Part shown: piece after piece, positions 48,283 through 55,333 of the stretch
Layout: the number at the start of each line of letters is the position of its first letter
Position numbering within the stretch: position 1 is the first letter of the stretch
Origin: Streptomyces curacoi
GTDB taxonomy: Bacteria; Actinomycetota; Actinomycetes; Streptomycetales; Streptomycetaceae
Reading direction: 5' to 3'
Assembly (NCBI RefSeq): GCF_001513975.1
Contig: NZ_KQ947992.1
Span: 329,634 to 393,633 of the forward strand
DNA length: 64,000 nucleotides
Translations under genes and position numbers: made by a program
Notes under the pieces: generated by a model
What the model was told of the DNA's origin: nothing
Seen by the model: only the letters and a program-made list of their open reading frames with translations
Database searches by the model: none

Positions 48283-49671
48283 GTGGCCGCCGCCAGTTCC
48301 CCCGATACGGCACCTGCCGCACCCGTCGCCAAGCGGGACCGCACTCACTACCTCTACATCGCGGTGATCATCGCGGTGGCCCTCGGTATCGCCGTGGGTC
48401 TGGCCGCGCCGGAATTCGCGGTCGAGCTCAAGCCCATCGGCACCGGGTTCGTGAGCCTGATCAAGATGATGATCTCGCCGATCATCTTCTGCACGATCGT
48501 GCTCGGCATCGGTTCGGTACGGAAGGCCGCCAAGGTCGGGGCCGTCGGCGGTATCGCGCTGGGCTACTTCATGGTGATGTCGCTGGTCGCCCTCGGCATC
48601 GGTCTCGTCGTCGGCAACATCCTGGAGCCGGGCACCGGCCTCGCGGTCACGGACGCCGTGAAGGACGCCGGTCACGCCCAGGTCGACGCGGAGGCCAAGG
48701 ACACCACCGAGTTCCTGCTCGGCATCATCCCGACCACGATCGTCTCCGCCTTCACCTCGGAGTCGGTTCTGCAGACCCTGCTCGTCGCCCTGCTCGCCGG
48801 CTTCGCGCTCCAGGCCATGGGCTCGTCGGGGGAGCCGATCCTGCGCGGTGTGGAGCACATCCAGCGGCTCGTCTTCCGCATCCTCGCCATGGTGATGTGG
48901 GCCGCCCCGATCGGTGCCTTCGGCGCCATCGCCGCCGTCACCGGGTCCGCCGGCGTCGACGCGCTCAAGAAGCTCGCCATTCTGATGCTCGGCTTCTACG
49001 TCACCTGCTTCCTCTTCGTCTTCATCGTGCTCGGCGCCCTGCTGCGGATCGTCGCGGGCCTCAACATCCTCACGCTCTTCAAGTACCTGGGCCGTGAGTT
49101 CCTGCTGATCCTGTCCACCTCCTCCTCCGAGTCCGCGCTGCCGCGCCTCATCGCGAAGATGGAGCACCTCGGCGTCAGCAAGCCGGTCGTCGGCATCACC
49201 GTCCCGACCGGCTACTCCTTCAACCTCGACGGCACCATGATCTACATGACCATGGCGTCCCTGTTCATCGCCGACGCCATGGGTACGCCGATGTCCGTCG
49301 GCGAGCAGATCCCGCTGCTGCTGTTCCTGCTGGTCGCCTCCAAGGGCGCCGCCGGTGTCACCGGTGCGGGTCTGGCCACGCTGGCCGGTGGTCTGCAGTC
49401 GCACAAGCCCGCCCTGGTGGACGGCATCGGCCTCATCGTCGGCATCGACCGCTTCATGAGCGAGGCCCGCGCCCTGACGAACTTCGCGGGCAACGCCGTG
49501 GCCACCGTGCTGATCGGCACCTGGACCAAGGAGATCGACAAGGAGCAGGTCCACCAGGTGCTCACCGGTCAGCTCCCGTTCGACGAGACGACCCTCATGG
49601 ACGACGACGGCCACGGCGCCCCCGCCGAGGTGCCGGAGAAGGGCGGCGAGAAGGAACTCGCCAAGGCCTGA
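48283..49671 (+). CDS. dctA: C4-dicarboxylate/sodium or proton symporter
   Basis: 462 aa from GTG 48283, chosen because AAGGAGGG lies five bases upstream; a longer frame to 48124 would only add a low-complexity Pro/Thr tail. Multiple membrane helices plus glutamate-transporter-family motifs: LLILSTSSSESALPRL (serine-rich re-entrant loop), PTGYSFNLDGTMIYMTMASL and ASKGAAGVTGAGLATLA. It imports succinate, fumarate or malate and is expected to be under the adjacent CitA/CitB-type system. Confidence 0.94.
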   Translation: MAAASSPDTAPAAPVAKRDRTHYLYIAVIIAVALGIAVGLAAPEFAVELKPIGTGFVSLIKMMISPIIFCTIVLGIGSVRKAAKVGAVGGIALGYFMVMSLVALGIGLVVGNILEPGTGLAVTDAVKDAGHAQVDAEAKDTTEFLLGIIPTTIVSAFTSESVLQTLLVALLAGFALQAMGSSGEPILRGVEHIQRLVFRILAMVMWAAPIGAFGAIAAVTGSAGVDALKKLAILMLGFYVTCFLFVFIVLGALLRIVAGLNILTLFKYLGREFLLILSTSSSESALPRLIAKMEHLGVSKPVVGITVPTGYSFNLDGTMIYMTMASLFIADAMGTPMSVGEQIPLLLFLLVASKGAAGVTGAGLATLAGGLQSHKPALVDGIGLIVGIDRFMSEARALTNFAGNAVATVLIGTWTKEIDKEQVHQVLTGQLPFDETTLMDDDGHGAPAEVPEKGGEKELAKA

Positions 49672-49685
49672 CGTTCCGGACGGTT

Positions 49686-49707
49686 CCGGGCCGGCCCACC
49701 GGCCCGG
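49686..49707 (+). terminator. Hairpin after dctA
   Basis: CCGGGCCGG (49686-49694) and CCGGCCCGG (49699-49707) around CCCA, 14 bp after the stop codon. Confidence 0.75.
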
Positions 49708-50064
49708 TCCCCCCGCTCCGGGTGTCCGGCCCCGCCTGAACCGGGGCCGGGCGCCCGGCCATCACACTCCGGGCGGCTGGGATGCTCCCCCGTGGCCCAG
49801 CCGCCCGGTTCACACCCCTTCGACCTCAGGCGCACGGCAACTGCCGTGCGCCTGACGGCGTTACCGGAGCATGGCGTTACGGAAGATCGCGTTACCGGAA
49901 GATTGCGCTCTCTTGCCCAACCCGGCTGATCTTCGGCACCTCTCCACGGGCAGGACAGCAACCGCTGTCGGCCCCGCCGTCGAGCGGCGGGGCCGGGGCC
50001 CGCACCTGGACCGGGTGGGGGCGTCCCGACCGTCGAGCACACAGAAGGAAGTCCGGGGGAACCC
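49708..50064. other. Intergenic region with a long palindrome and GCGTTACCGGA repeats
   Basis: No gene is supported. A 28-nt near-perfect inverted repeat lies at 49827-49854. It is followed by GCGTTACCGGA at about 49858 and about 49890, with a one-base-shorter variant (GCGTTACGGA) between them. The promoter of the secreted-protein gene at 50065 should lie to the right. Confidence 0.55.
49827..49854. repeat. 28-nt inverted repeat (13-bp arms, 2-nt centre)
   Basis: CAGGCGCACGGCA and TGCCGTGCGCCTG separated by AC. Long enough for a terminator or an operator. Its position 156 bp after dctA and 211 bp before the next gene leaves both open. Confidence 0.7.
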
Positions 50065-50535
50065 ATGGACAAGTTTCGCAAGACACTGATCGGCACGGCC
50101 GCCGGAGCGGTGCTCCTCACCGCCGGAGTGGCTCCGGCGCAGGCGGCCACGGGGGCGGCCCAGCCGTCCACGGGACGTGACTACAAGAGCATCAGCGGCG
50201 TCTGCGGCTCACTGCTGGCCACCGGGGTCAGCGTCGCCTCGCTGGGGAAGACCATCGCGTCCAAGGGCGCGGGCTGGGTCGGCGCGATCGTGTCCGCCGG
50301 CTGTCTGGTGAAGGACACCAAGGAGTACAGCAAGGCGTTCAACGCCAGCCCGGCGGGCATCGCGCGCCTCAAGAAGATTCAGGCGAAGTACCACAACTAC
50401 ACGTTCGAGCACTTCATGAAGGACTTCGGCTGCAAGTTCGTGGCGAACCCGCCCGGCGGCGGCACGGACCTCGCTCCGCGCGCCGCGGCCACGAAGGCGT
50501 CGGGGCACTGGGACTGCAGCTCGGCCGGAGACTGA
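50065..50535 (+). CDS. Small secreted protein of unknown function
   Basis: 156 aa. A classic signal peptide (MDKFRKTLIGTAAGAVLLTA then GVAPAQAA) with cleavage expected after AQA. The mature part has four cysteines (VCGSLL, AGCLVK, FGCKFV and WDCSS), enough for two disulphides, and a helical centre. I do not recognise a family. It is followed after 24 bp by a small membrane protein gene and then by the SEFIR/NB-ARC gene. Confidence 0.7.
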   Translation: MDKFRKTLIGTAAGAVLLTAGVAPAQAATGAAQPSTGRDYKSISGVCGSLLATGVSVASLGKTIASKGAGWVGAIVSAGCLVKDTKEYSKAFNASPAGIARLKKIQAKYHNYTFEHFMKDFGCKFVANPPGGGTDLAPRAAATKASGHWDCSSAGD

Positions 50536-50559
50536 CGGAAGACCGAACGGAGTCGGCTC

Positions 50560-50847
50560 GTGGACATCACCCTGGCCGTCGTGCTGGTCGTCGCCGAACT
50601 GGCGGTGCTGACCGGCGGGTACCTCGACGCACAGGCGGCCACGAGGCCGAGCAGGGCCGGCCGCGCCGCTCGGGTGCTCGGCCCCCTGCTCGCTCTCGCC
50701 GCTGCCGTGGCGGTGGTGCCGGATCCCGTGTGGAAGGTGGCGGTTGCCCTGCTCGCACCGGCGCTGGTGAAGGCGGCCGACCAGTGCGTTCGTCGCCCCG
50801 GAACACCGGCGCCGGGAGCCGGCGAGCCGGCCGGCCGGCTGCGCTGA
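50560..50847 (+). CDS. Small membrane protein of unknown function
   Basis: 95 aa from GTG 50560, with CGGAG upstream. Two hydrophobic segments (ITLAVVLVVAELAVLTGGYL and VLGPLLALAAAVAVV) plus a third weak one (WKVAVALLAPALVKAA), and a Pro/Gly-rich tail. Probably co-transcribed with the secreted protein gene. No family recognised. Confidence 0.55.
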   Translation: MDITLAVVLVVAELAVLTGGYLDAQAATRPSRAGRAARVLGPLLALAAAVAVVPDPVWKVAVALLAPALVKAADQCVRRPGTPAPGAGEPAGRLR

Positions 50848-50855
50848 GCCGCGGC

Positions 50856-50918
50856 CGGTCGGATGGGGGCCGGGGGCGGTCGGATGAGGGCCGGGGGCGG
50901 TCGGATGAGGACCGGGAG
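50856..50918 (+). repeat. Three 21-bp tandem repeats
   Basis: Unit CGGTCGGATG-R-GG-R-CCGGGRG at 50856, 50877 and 50898, with a partial fourth copy at 50919. They lie between the small membrane protein gene and the SEFIR/NB-ARC gene. Function unknown; possibly slippage. Confidence 0.8.
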
Positions 50919-51114
50919 CGGCCGGCGAGGGCCGCGCCCGCCTCCTCACCCTCTACGGCTCCTCTCCCGGCCCCGGCAAGGACATCGCGGAGGAGGTGGT
51001 GGCCCGCACCGAGGGCACCACAGTCTCCTTGAAGGCGGGATCGAGGAAGGGGCCATGGGCGAGAAGGGGTGACGGGTAGGGTTTGCCCGGAGTTCGCTCG
51101 ACGGGGGTGCAGGG

Positions 51115-54100
51115 GTGTCCCAAGGCGCGATCGGGGAGCCGGATGCGGCGGACGCACGGGACGGCGATGCCGGGCGCCCGCACGTGTTCATCTCCTACGC
51201 GTGGGAGAACGAGAAGCACAAGAGCTCGGTCGGTGAGCTGGCCCGGCTGCTGCGGAACGGCGGAGCCGACGTGTGGCTCGACGACATCGAGGCCGAGCGG
51301 GGACCGCAGTGGGCCCGGGAGACGGCCGACGAGATCGAGACCGCCGACTTCGTGCTGGTGATCGCGTCACCCGCCTACAAACGCCGCGCGGCGGGCGAGG
51401 AGGAGCCCGGCACGGGCCGAGGGGTCGTCTGGGAGTCCAGGCTGCTCATGGAGTTCGCCTTCACCCATGAGCAGGACTGGCCCGACCGAGTGCTCAATGT
51501 GGTGCTGCCCGGAGGCACGGCCGAGGACATCCCCTTCTTCCTGCTGCCGAACTCCCGGCACCGGTACGAGCTCCGGGCCCTCACCCACCAGGGCGTCCGC
51601 CCGCTGCTCAACCGTCTCCTGCGACGGCCGGACGGAGCGGACCGCGGGGCGCCGTCGCGCGGGGTCGGCAGGCCGCCGCTGCGGGTCGGTCAACCGCCGC
51701 CCCCCGCCGCCTGGTTCCAGGACCGCGAGGTCATGAGCGCACTGCGCCACAAGGTGCACGAAGGCGGCACGACGGTCGTGTGCCAGATCCTCGACGGTTT
51801 CGGCGGTGTCGGCAAGACCCAACTGGCCGCCCACTACGCGCAGGAACGCTTCGAGACGCGCACGATCGACCTCCTGGTCTGGATCAGCGCCGCCAGCCGT
51901 GACGCCGTACTGTACGGCTACGCGGAGGCCGCGAAGGCCGTGCTCCCCGAGTCGGCACTGGCCGACGGGCCCGAACCCGCCGCACGCGCCTTCCTGGAGT
52001 GGCTCGCCGCCGCTCCCGCCCCGGGCTGCCGTTGGCTCGTCGTCCTCGACGACGTCCCCGACCCGGCCACCCTCAACCACCTCTGGCCCCCGAGTACCCC
52101 CCTCGGCCGCACACTGCTCACCACCCGGCGCCCGGACGCGGCCCTGTTCACCGAGGAACGCCAACGCGTCACCGTAGGCCTCTACACCGAGGCGGAAGCC
52201 CTCTCCTACCTGCGGCGCTCGCTCGCCGGACGCGGGCGCACGGAATCCGACGAGGACCTCGCGGCGCTCGCCGCTGACCTCGGCCATCTGCCGCTGGCCC
52301 TGGCGCAGGCCGGCGCGTACGTCACCGACGCGGCGATCTCCGTCGCCGAGTACCGGGCGCTGCTGGCCGACCAGGCCGTCCCGCTGGACGAACTGTCGCC
52401 CGAGGACGACGCCCTGCCCGACGGCCAGAACCTTCCCATGGCGAGGGCATGGGCCCTGTCCGTGGAGCGCGCCGACCGGCTGGGCCCGGCCGGGCTGGCC
52501 CGCCCCATGCTCCAGCTGATCTCGATGCTCTCCCCGGACGGCATCCCCGAGACGGTCCTGACCTGCGGCTCGGCGCTGGCCCATCTGACCGCCGTACGCA
52601 GGGCCCTCGCACCGGACGCGGGCGAGGTCCGTGACGTCACGGCCCGCGAGGCCCGCCAGGCGGTGCGGGCGCTGCACCGGCTCAGCCTGGTCCTCCACGA
52701 TCCCGGCACGCCCCATCGGGCCGTCCATGTCCACCGGTTGGTGCAGCGGGCGACCCGTGACGAGATGACCCGGGACCGACGTGAGGCACTCGTCCGGTCC
52801 CTCGCCGACGCGCTGGCCGACGTCTGGCCGCACATGGACCGGGACCCGGTGCTCGCCCAGGTGCTGCGCACGAACACCACGGCACTCACCGGCCACTGCG
52901 GAGACGCCCTCCACCGGGAGCGGGTCTTTCCCGTGCTGAACCTCTTCGGCCACAGCCTGGGACATGCCGGGCAGGCCGCGGTGGCGCGCGACTACTTCCG
53001 CCGGCTCGCGCAGGCGGCGACCGAGGCGCTCGGGCCGGATCACGCGGACCTCCTGGAGGTCCGCACCGGCCTTGCCATGTGGACGGGTGAGGCGGGGGAC
53101 GACGCGGGCGCGCTCGCAGCGTACGACGCGCTGATCGCCGACGGGGAAAGGCTGAACGGGCGCGACGCCGAGAGCACGCTCCTGCTGCGGGCACGTCGCG
53201 TCTGGTGGCTGGGCAGGACGGGGGCCTACCAGGCCGCCGTCGAGACCTGCGCGGAGCTGCTGCCCGTCATGCAGCACGTGCTGGGCGAGGAACACCCGGC
53301 CACGCTGAACCTCGAACAGGTCCACGCACACTGGCAGTGGCACGCACCGGAACCGACGGGGCAGGACCTCGCGGGCTATCGCAACCGGGCCGGGCGGGCG
53401 AAGCAGGTGTTCGGTCCGGATCACCCCGTGACGTTCTCGGCCCGGTCCAGTCTTGCCCACGCCCTTGAGCGGGACGGAGCCGTGGAGGAGGCCGTGACCG
53501 TCTACGCGGATCTCGTGGACGACATGCAGAGGGCTCTGGGGGCGAAGGACCCCCGTACGCTCAATGTCCGCCGGGGCGCGGCCGCGGCCCGGCGGACGGC
53601 CGGGCAGGTGGACGAGGCCATCGCCGAGCTGGAGCAACTGCTCGCCGACGCGGCGGAGGTGCTCGGTGAAGAGGACGGGGAGTACCTGACCGTCCGGTTC
53701 GAACTGGCCGTCCTGCGCGGGCAGCGGGACGGTGCGGACACCGCCGTGGCCCTGCTGACCGAACTGCTGGACGACACGCGGCGCATCCGCGGTCCCGGCT
53801 CGAGTGCGGTGGCCAACGTGCTCAGCCACCTCGGCGCCTGGCGAGGGGAGGCAGGTGACCTGGCCGGTGCCGCGGCAGCCGTGCAGGAGTCCCTGCACAT
53901 GCTGGAGTCGGGCGGTACGGAGCAGTACATCGTCGACAGGGGGCGAAAGGCCCTGCGCCACTGGCTGCTCAGGCTGCTCGCCGAGGCCCACGAGAAGGAC
54001 GTCGCCGGCGAGCCCGCCGCGGCCGCCGCCCGCCGTGACCGGCTCACCGCGTATCCCGCCGCCGAAGACGCCTACGCCGAGTACATCGCGTTCGCTGCGG

Positions 54101-54312
54101 ATCAGCTGGGCCCGTTCCACGCGCAGACGCTCACCCTGCGCAGACACCTCGCCCACTGGCGCCTGCACACCGGCGACGAAACCCGTGCCGAGGCCGACCT
54201 CGCCGCCCTCCTCGCCGACCAGAGCCGCGCGCTGGGCCCGCACGCCTACGACACGCTCATCACCCGGCATCTGCTGCACGAGCTGCGCCTGTCGCCGAGG
54301 GAAGACCGCTAG
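51115..54312 (+). CDS. SEFIR/NB-ARC/TPR STAND ATPase (NLR-like)
   Basis: 1065 aa from GTG 51115. N-terminal SEFIR/TIR-like domain, about residues 22-170: HVFISYAWENEKHKSSVGEL, VWLDDIEAERGPQWARE, DFVLVIASPAYKRR and VVWESRLL with a conserved Glu. The STAND ATPase follows: P-loop GFGGVGKTQ (228-236), Walker B WLVVLDDVPD, LLTTRRPD and HLPLALAQAGAYV. The C-terminal half is made of TPR-type helices (about 600-1060) with the L-G-x-x-H-P-(x)n-L pattern of FxSxx-type Streptomyces proteins. TIR and SEFIR effectors in such proteins often act in anti-phage or self-killing responses; enzymatic activity here is not proven. Confidence 0.9.
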   Translation: MSQGAIGEPDAADARDGDAGRPHVFISYAWENEKHKSSVGELARLLRNGGADVWLDDIEAERGPQWARETADEIETADFVLVIASPAYKRRAAGEEEPGTGRGVVWESRLLMEFAFTHEQDWPDRVLNVVLPGGTAEDIPFFLLPNSRHRYELRALTHQGVRPLLNRLLRRPDGADRGAPSRGVGRPPLRVGQPPPPAAWFQDREVMSALRHKVHEGGTTVVCQILDGFGGVGKTQLAAHYAQERFETRTIDLLVWISAASRDAVLYGYAEAAKAVLPESALADGPEPAARAFLEWLAAAPAPGCRWLVVLDDVPDPATLNHLWPPSTPLGRTLLTTRRPDAALFTEERQRVTVGLYTEAEALSYLRRSLAGRGRTESDEDLAALAADLGHLPLALAQAGAYVTDAAISVAEYRALLADQAVPLDELSPEDDALPDGQNLPMARAWALSVERADRLGPAGLARPMLQLISMLSPDGIPETVLTCGSALAHLTAVRRALAPDAGEVRDVTAREARQAVRALHRLSLVLHDPGTPHRAVHVHRLVQRATRDEMTRDRREALVRSLADALADVWPHMDRDPVLAQVLRTNTTALTGHCGDALHRERVFPVLNLFGHSLGHAGQAAVARDYFRRLAQAATEALGPDHADLLEVRTGLAMWTGEAGDDAGALAAYDALIADGERLNGRDAESTLLLRARRVWWLGRTGAYQAAVETCAELLPVMQHVLGEEHPATLNLEQVHAHWQWHAPEPTGQDLAGYRNRAGRAKQVFGPDHPVTFSARSSLAHALERDGAVEEAVTVYADLVDDMQRALGAKDPRTLNVRRGAAAARRTAGQVDEAIAELEQLLADAAEVLGEEDGEYLTVRFELAVLRGQRDGADTAVALLTELLDDTRRIRGPGSSAVANVLSHLGAWRGEAGDLAGAAAAVQESLHMLESGGTEQYIVDRGRKALRHWLLRLLAEAHEKDVAGEPAAAAARRDRLTAYPAAEDAYAEYIAFAADQLGPFHAQTLTLRRHLAHWRLHTGDETRAEADLAALLADQSRALGPHAYDTLITRHLLHELRLSPREDR

Positions 54313-54388
54313 ATGCCGCCCAGTGGGCTCCCATCGCGGTCGGCGACCAGATGAAACGCACCCTCCGGTGGAGCGCCAACCGCTGTTG

Positions 54389-54408
54389 CCTTGACGTCGG
54401 CGTCAAGG
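54389..54408. promoter_or_regulatory. MerR-type dyad in front of the merR-like gene
   Basis: CCTTGACG-TCGG-CGTCAAGG, perfect eight-base arms. It contains a TTGACG -35 box and sits 16 bp before ATG 54424, the usual place for an autoregulated MerR promoter. Confidence 0.75.
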
Positions 54409-54423
54409 ACTACGTTCGTACGC

Positions 54424-54810
54424 ATGCGAATCGGCGAGCTGGCCGCACGGGCCGGGACCACTACGCGGACGCTGCGGTACTACGAGTCACGGGGGCTGCT
54501 GCCCGCGCGACGCAACGACAACGGGTATCGGACGTACGACGAGAACGACCTGAAGCTGCTCCGCCAGATCCGGACGCTGCAGGACTTCGGGTTCGACCTG
54601 GAGGAGACGCGGCCGTTCGTGGAGTGTCTGCGGGCCGGGCACCCGGAGGGCGACTCCTGCCCGGCGTCGCTCGCGGTCTACCGGCGCAAGCTGGACGAAC
54701 TCGATGCGCTGATCGGCGAGTTGCAGGCCGTGCGGGCGAAGATCGGCCTGCGGCTGGCGATGGCCGAGGGCGAACCACCGTTGTGCGAACTGGGAGGGCA
54801 GGAACTGTGA
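54424..54810 (+). CDS. MerR family regulator
   Basis: 128 aa from ATG 54424. The winged-helix MRIGELAARAGTTTRTLRYY, ESRGLLPARRNDNGYRTY and the long dimerisation helix with LDELDALIGELQAVRAKIGL are typical. Two cysteines (FVECLRAG and DSCPASL) plus one near the C-terminus could bind metal or sense redox, but the spacing fits no subfamily I can name. Its stop codon overlaps the ancestral start of the thioredoxin gene, so the pair was once coupled. Confidence 0.9.
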   Translation: MRIGELAARAGTTTRTLRYYESRGLLPARRNDNGYRTYDENDLKLLRQIRTLQDFGFDLEETRPFVECLRAGHPEGDSCPASLAVYRRKLDELDALIGELQAVRAKIGLRLAMAEGEPPLCELGGQEL

Positions 54811-54834
54811 TCAAGGCGGCGGGCGTGGCCGAGG

Positions 54835-55176
54835 ATGGGGGCACCTCCCGCTCGAGCGAAGCCGAGAGTGGGGGAGGACGCGGACTTCGAGGCGGAGGTG
54901 ATCGGCTCGAAGCTGCCGGTGCTGGTGCAGTTCACGGCCGAGTGGTGCGGGCCGTGCCGGCAGCTGGCGCCGGTGCTGAGCAGCATCGCCGCCGAGGAGG
55001 GGGAGCGGCTGCGGATCGTCCAGCTGGACGTGGACCGGAACCCGGACACCACCATCGCGTACGGCGTGCTGTCGACGCCCACGCTGATGGTCTTCCAGGG
55101 CGGTGAGCCCGTGAAGTCGATGGTGGGGGCACGGCCCAAGCGCAGGCTCCTGGAGGAACTCGCCGACGTGCTGTAA
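54835..55176 (+). CDS. Thioredoxin, 5' end rewritten by a 40-bp inserted repeat
   Basis: 113 aa if started at ATG 54835, or 102 aa at GTG 54868. Active site QFTAEWCGPCRQLAPVL and cis-Pro loop LSTPTLMVF show a complete thioredoxin. The start is odd: GTG 54807 overlaps the MerR stop in the normal coupled manner and opens IKAAGVAE, but the frame is lost at a 40-bp element (54836-54875). Removing exactly those 40 bases restores one frame, V-A-E-E-D-A-D-F-E-A-E-V. The present start codon is created by the insertion junction and has no spaced ribosome binding site, so expression may be reduced. Confidence 0.8.
   Translation: MGAPPARAKPRVGEDADFEAEVIGSKLPVLVQFTAEWCGPCRQLAPVLSSIAAEEGERLRIVQLDVDRNPDTTIAYGVLSTPTLMVFQGGEPVKSMVGARPKRRLLEELADVL
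54836..54875. repeat. 40-bp palindromic REP-like element inserted in the thioredoxin gene
   Basis: Begins TGGGGGCACCTCCCGCTCGA and ends GAGAGTGGGGGA, with CTCCC/GGGAG and CTCG/CGAG arms that fold into a hairpin. I recall this sequence as a common dispersed intergenic repeat in Streptomyces genomes. Here it lies inside a coding frame and shifts it by one base. Confidence 0.75.
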
Positions 55177-55220
55177 TCCCGGACCGGCAACCGGGCCGAA
55201 AGCCCGGGCCAACAACGAGA

Positions 55221-55254
55221 AATCCCCCGAGCAATTGCGCTCGGGGGATTTTCT
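55221..55254 (+). terminator. Terminator of the merR-thioredoxin operon
   Basis: A 12-bp perfect stem (AATCCCCCGAGC with GCTCGGGGGATT), an AATTGC loop and TTCTT after it, 45 bp beyond the thioredoxin stop. Confidence 0.9.
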
Positions 55255-55333
55255 TGCGTATATTCAATGGTTCGCGACTTCATGGGGACTGAGTCGCAAT
55301 CAAGTCCAGTGAGCACACTATATCGGCGCGGGA

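Noticed and set aside
51367..54279. A 970-codon minus-strand frame opposite the SEFIR/NB-ARC gene
   Set aside because: Antisense shadow without recognisable domains.
55260..55333. Rifamycin-associated element upstream of the HelD gene
   Set aside because: The only dyad here has GCGACT/AGTCGC arms, not the GGGGCTTGC/GCAAGCCCC type expected for rifampicin-inducible HelR.
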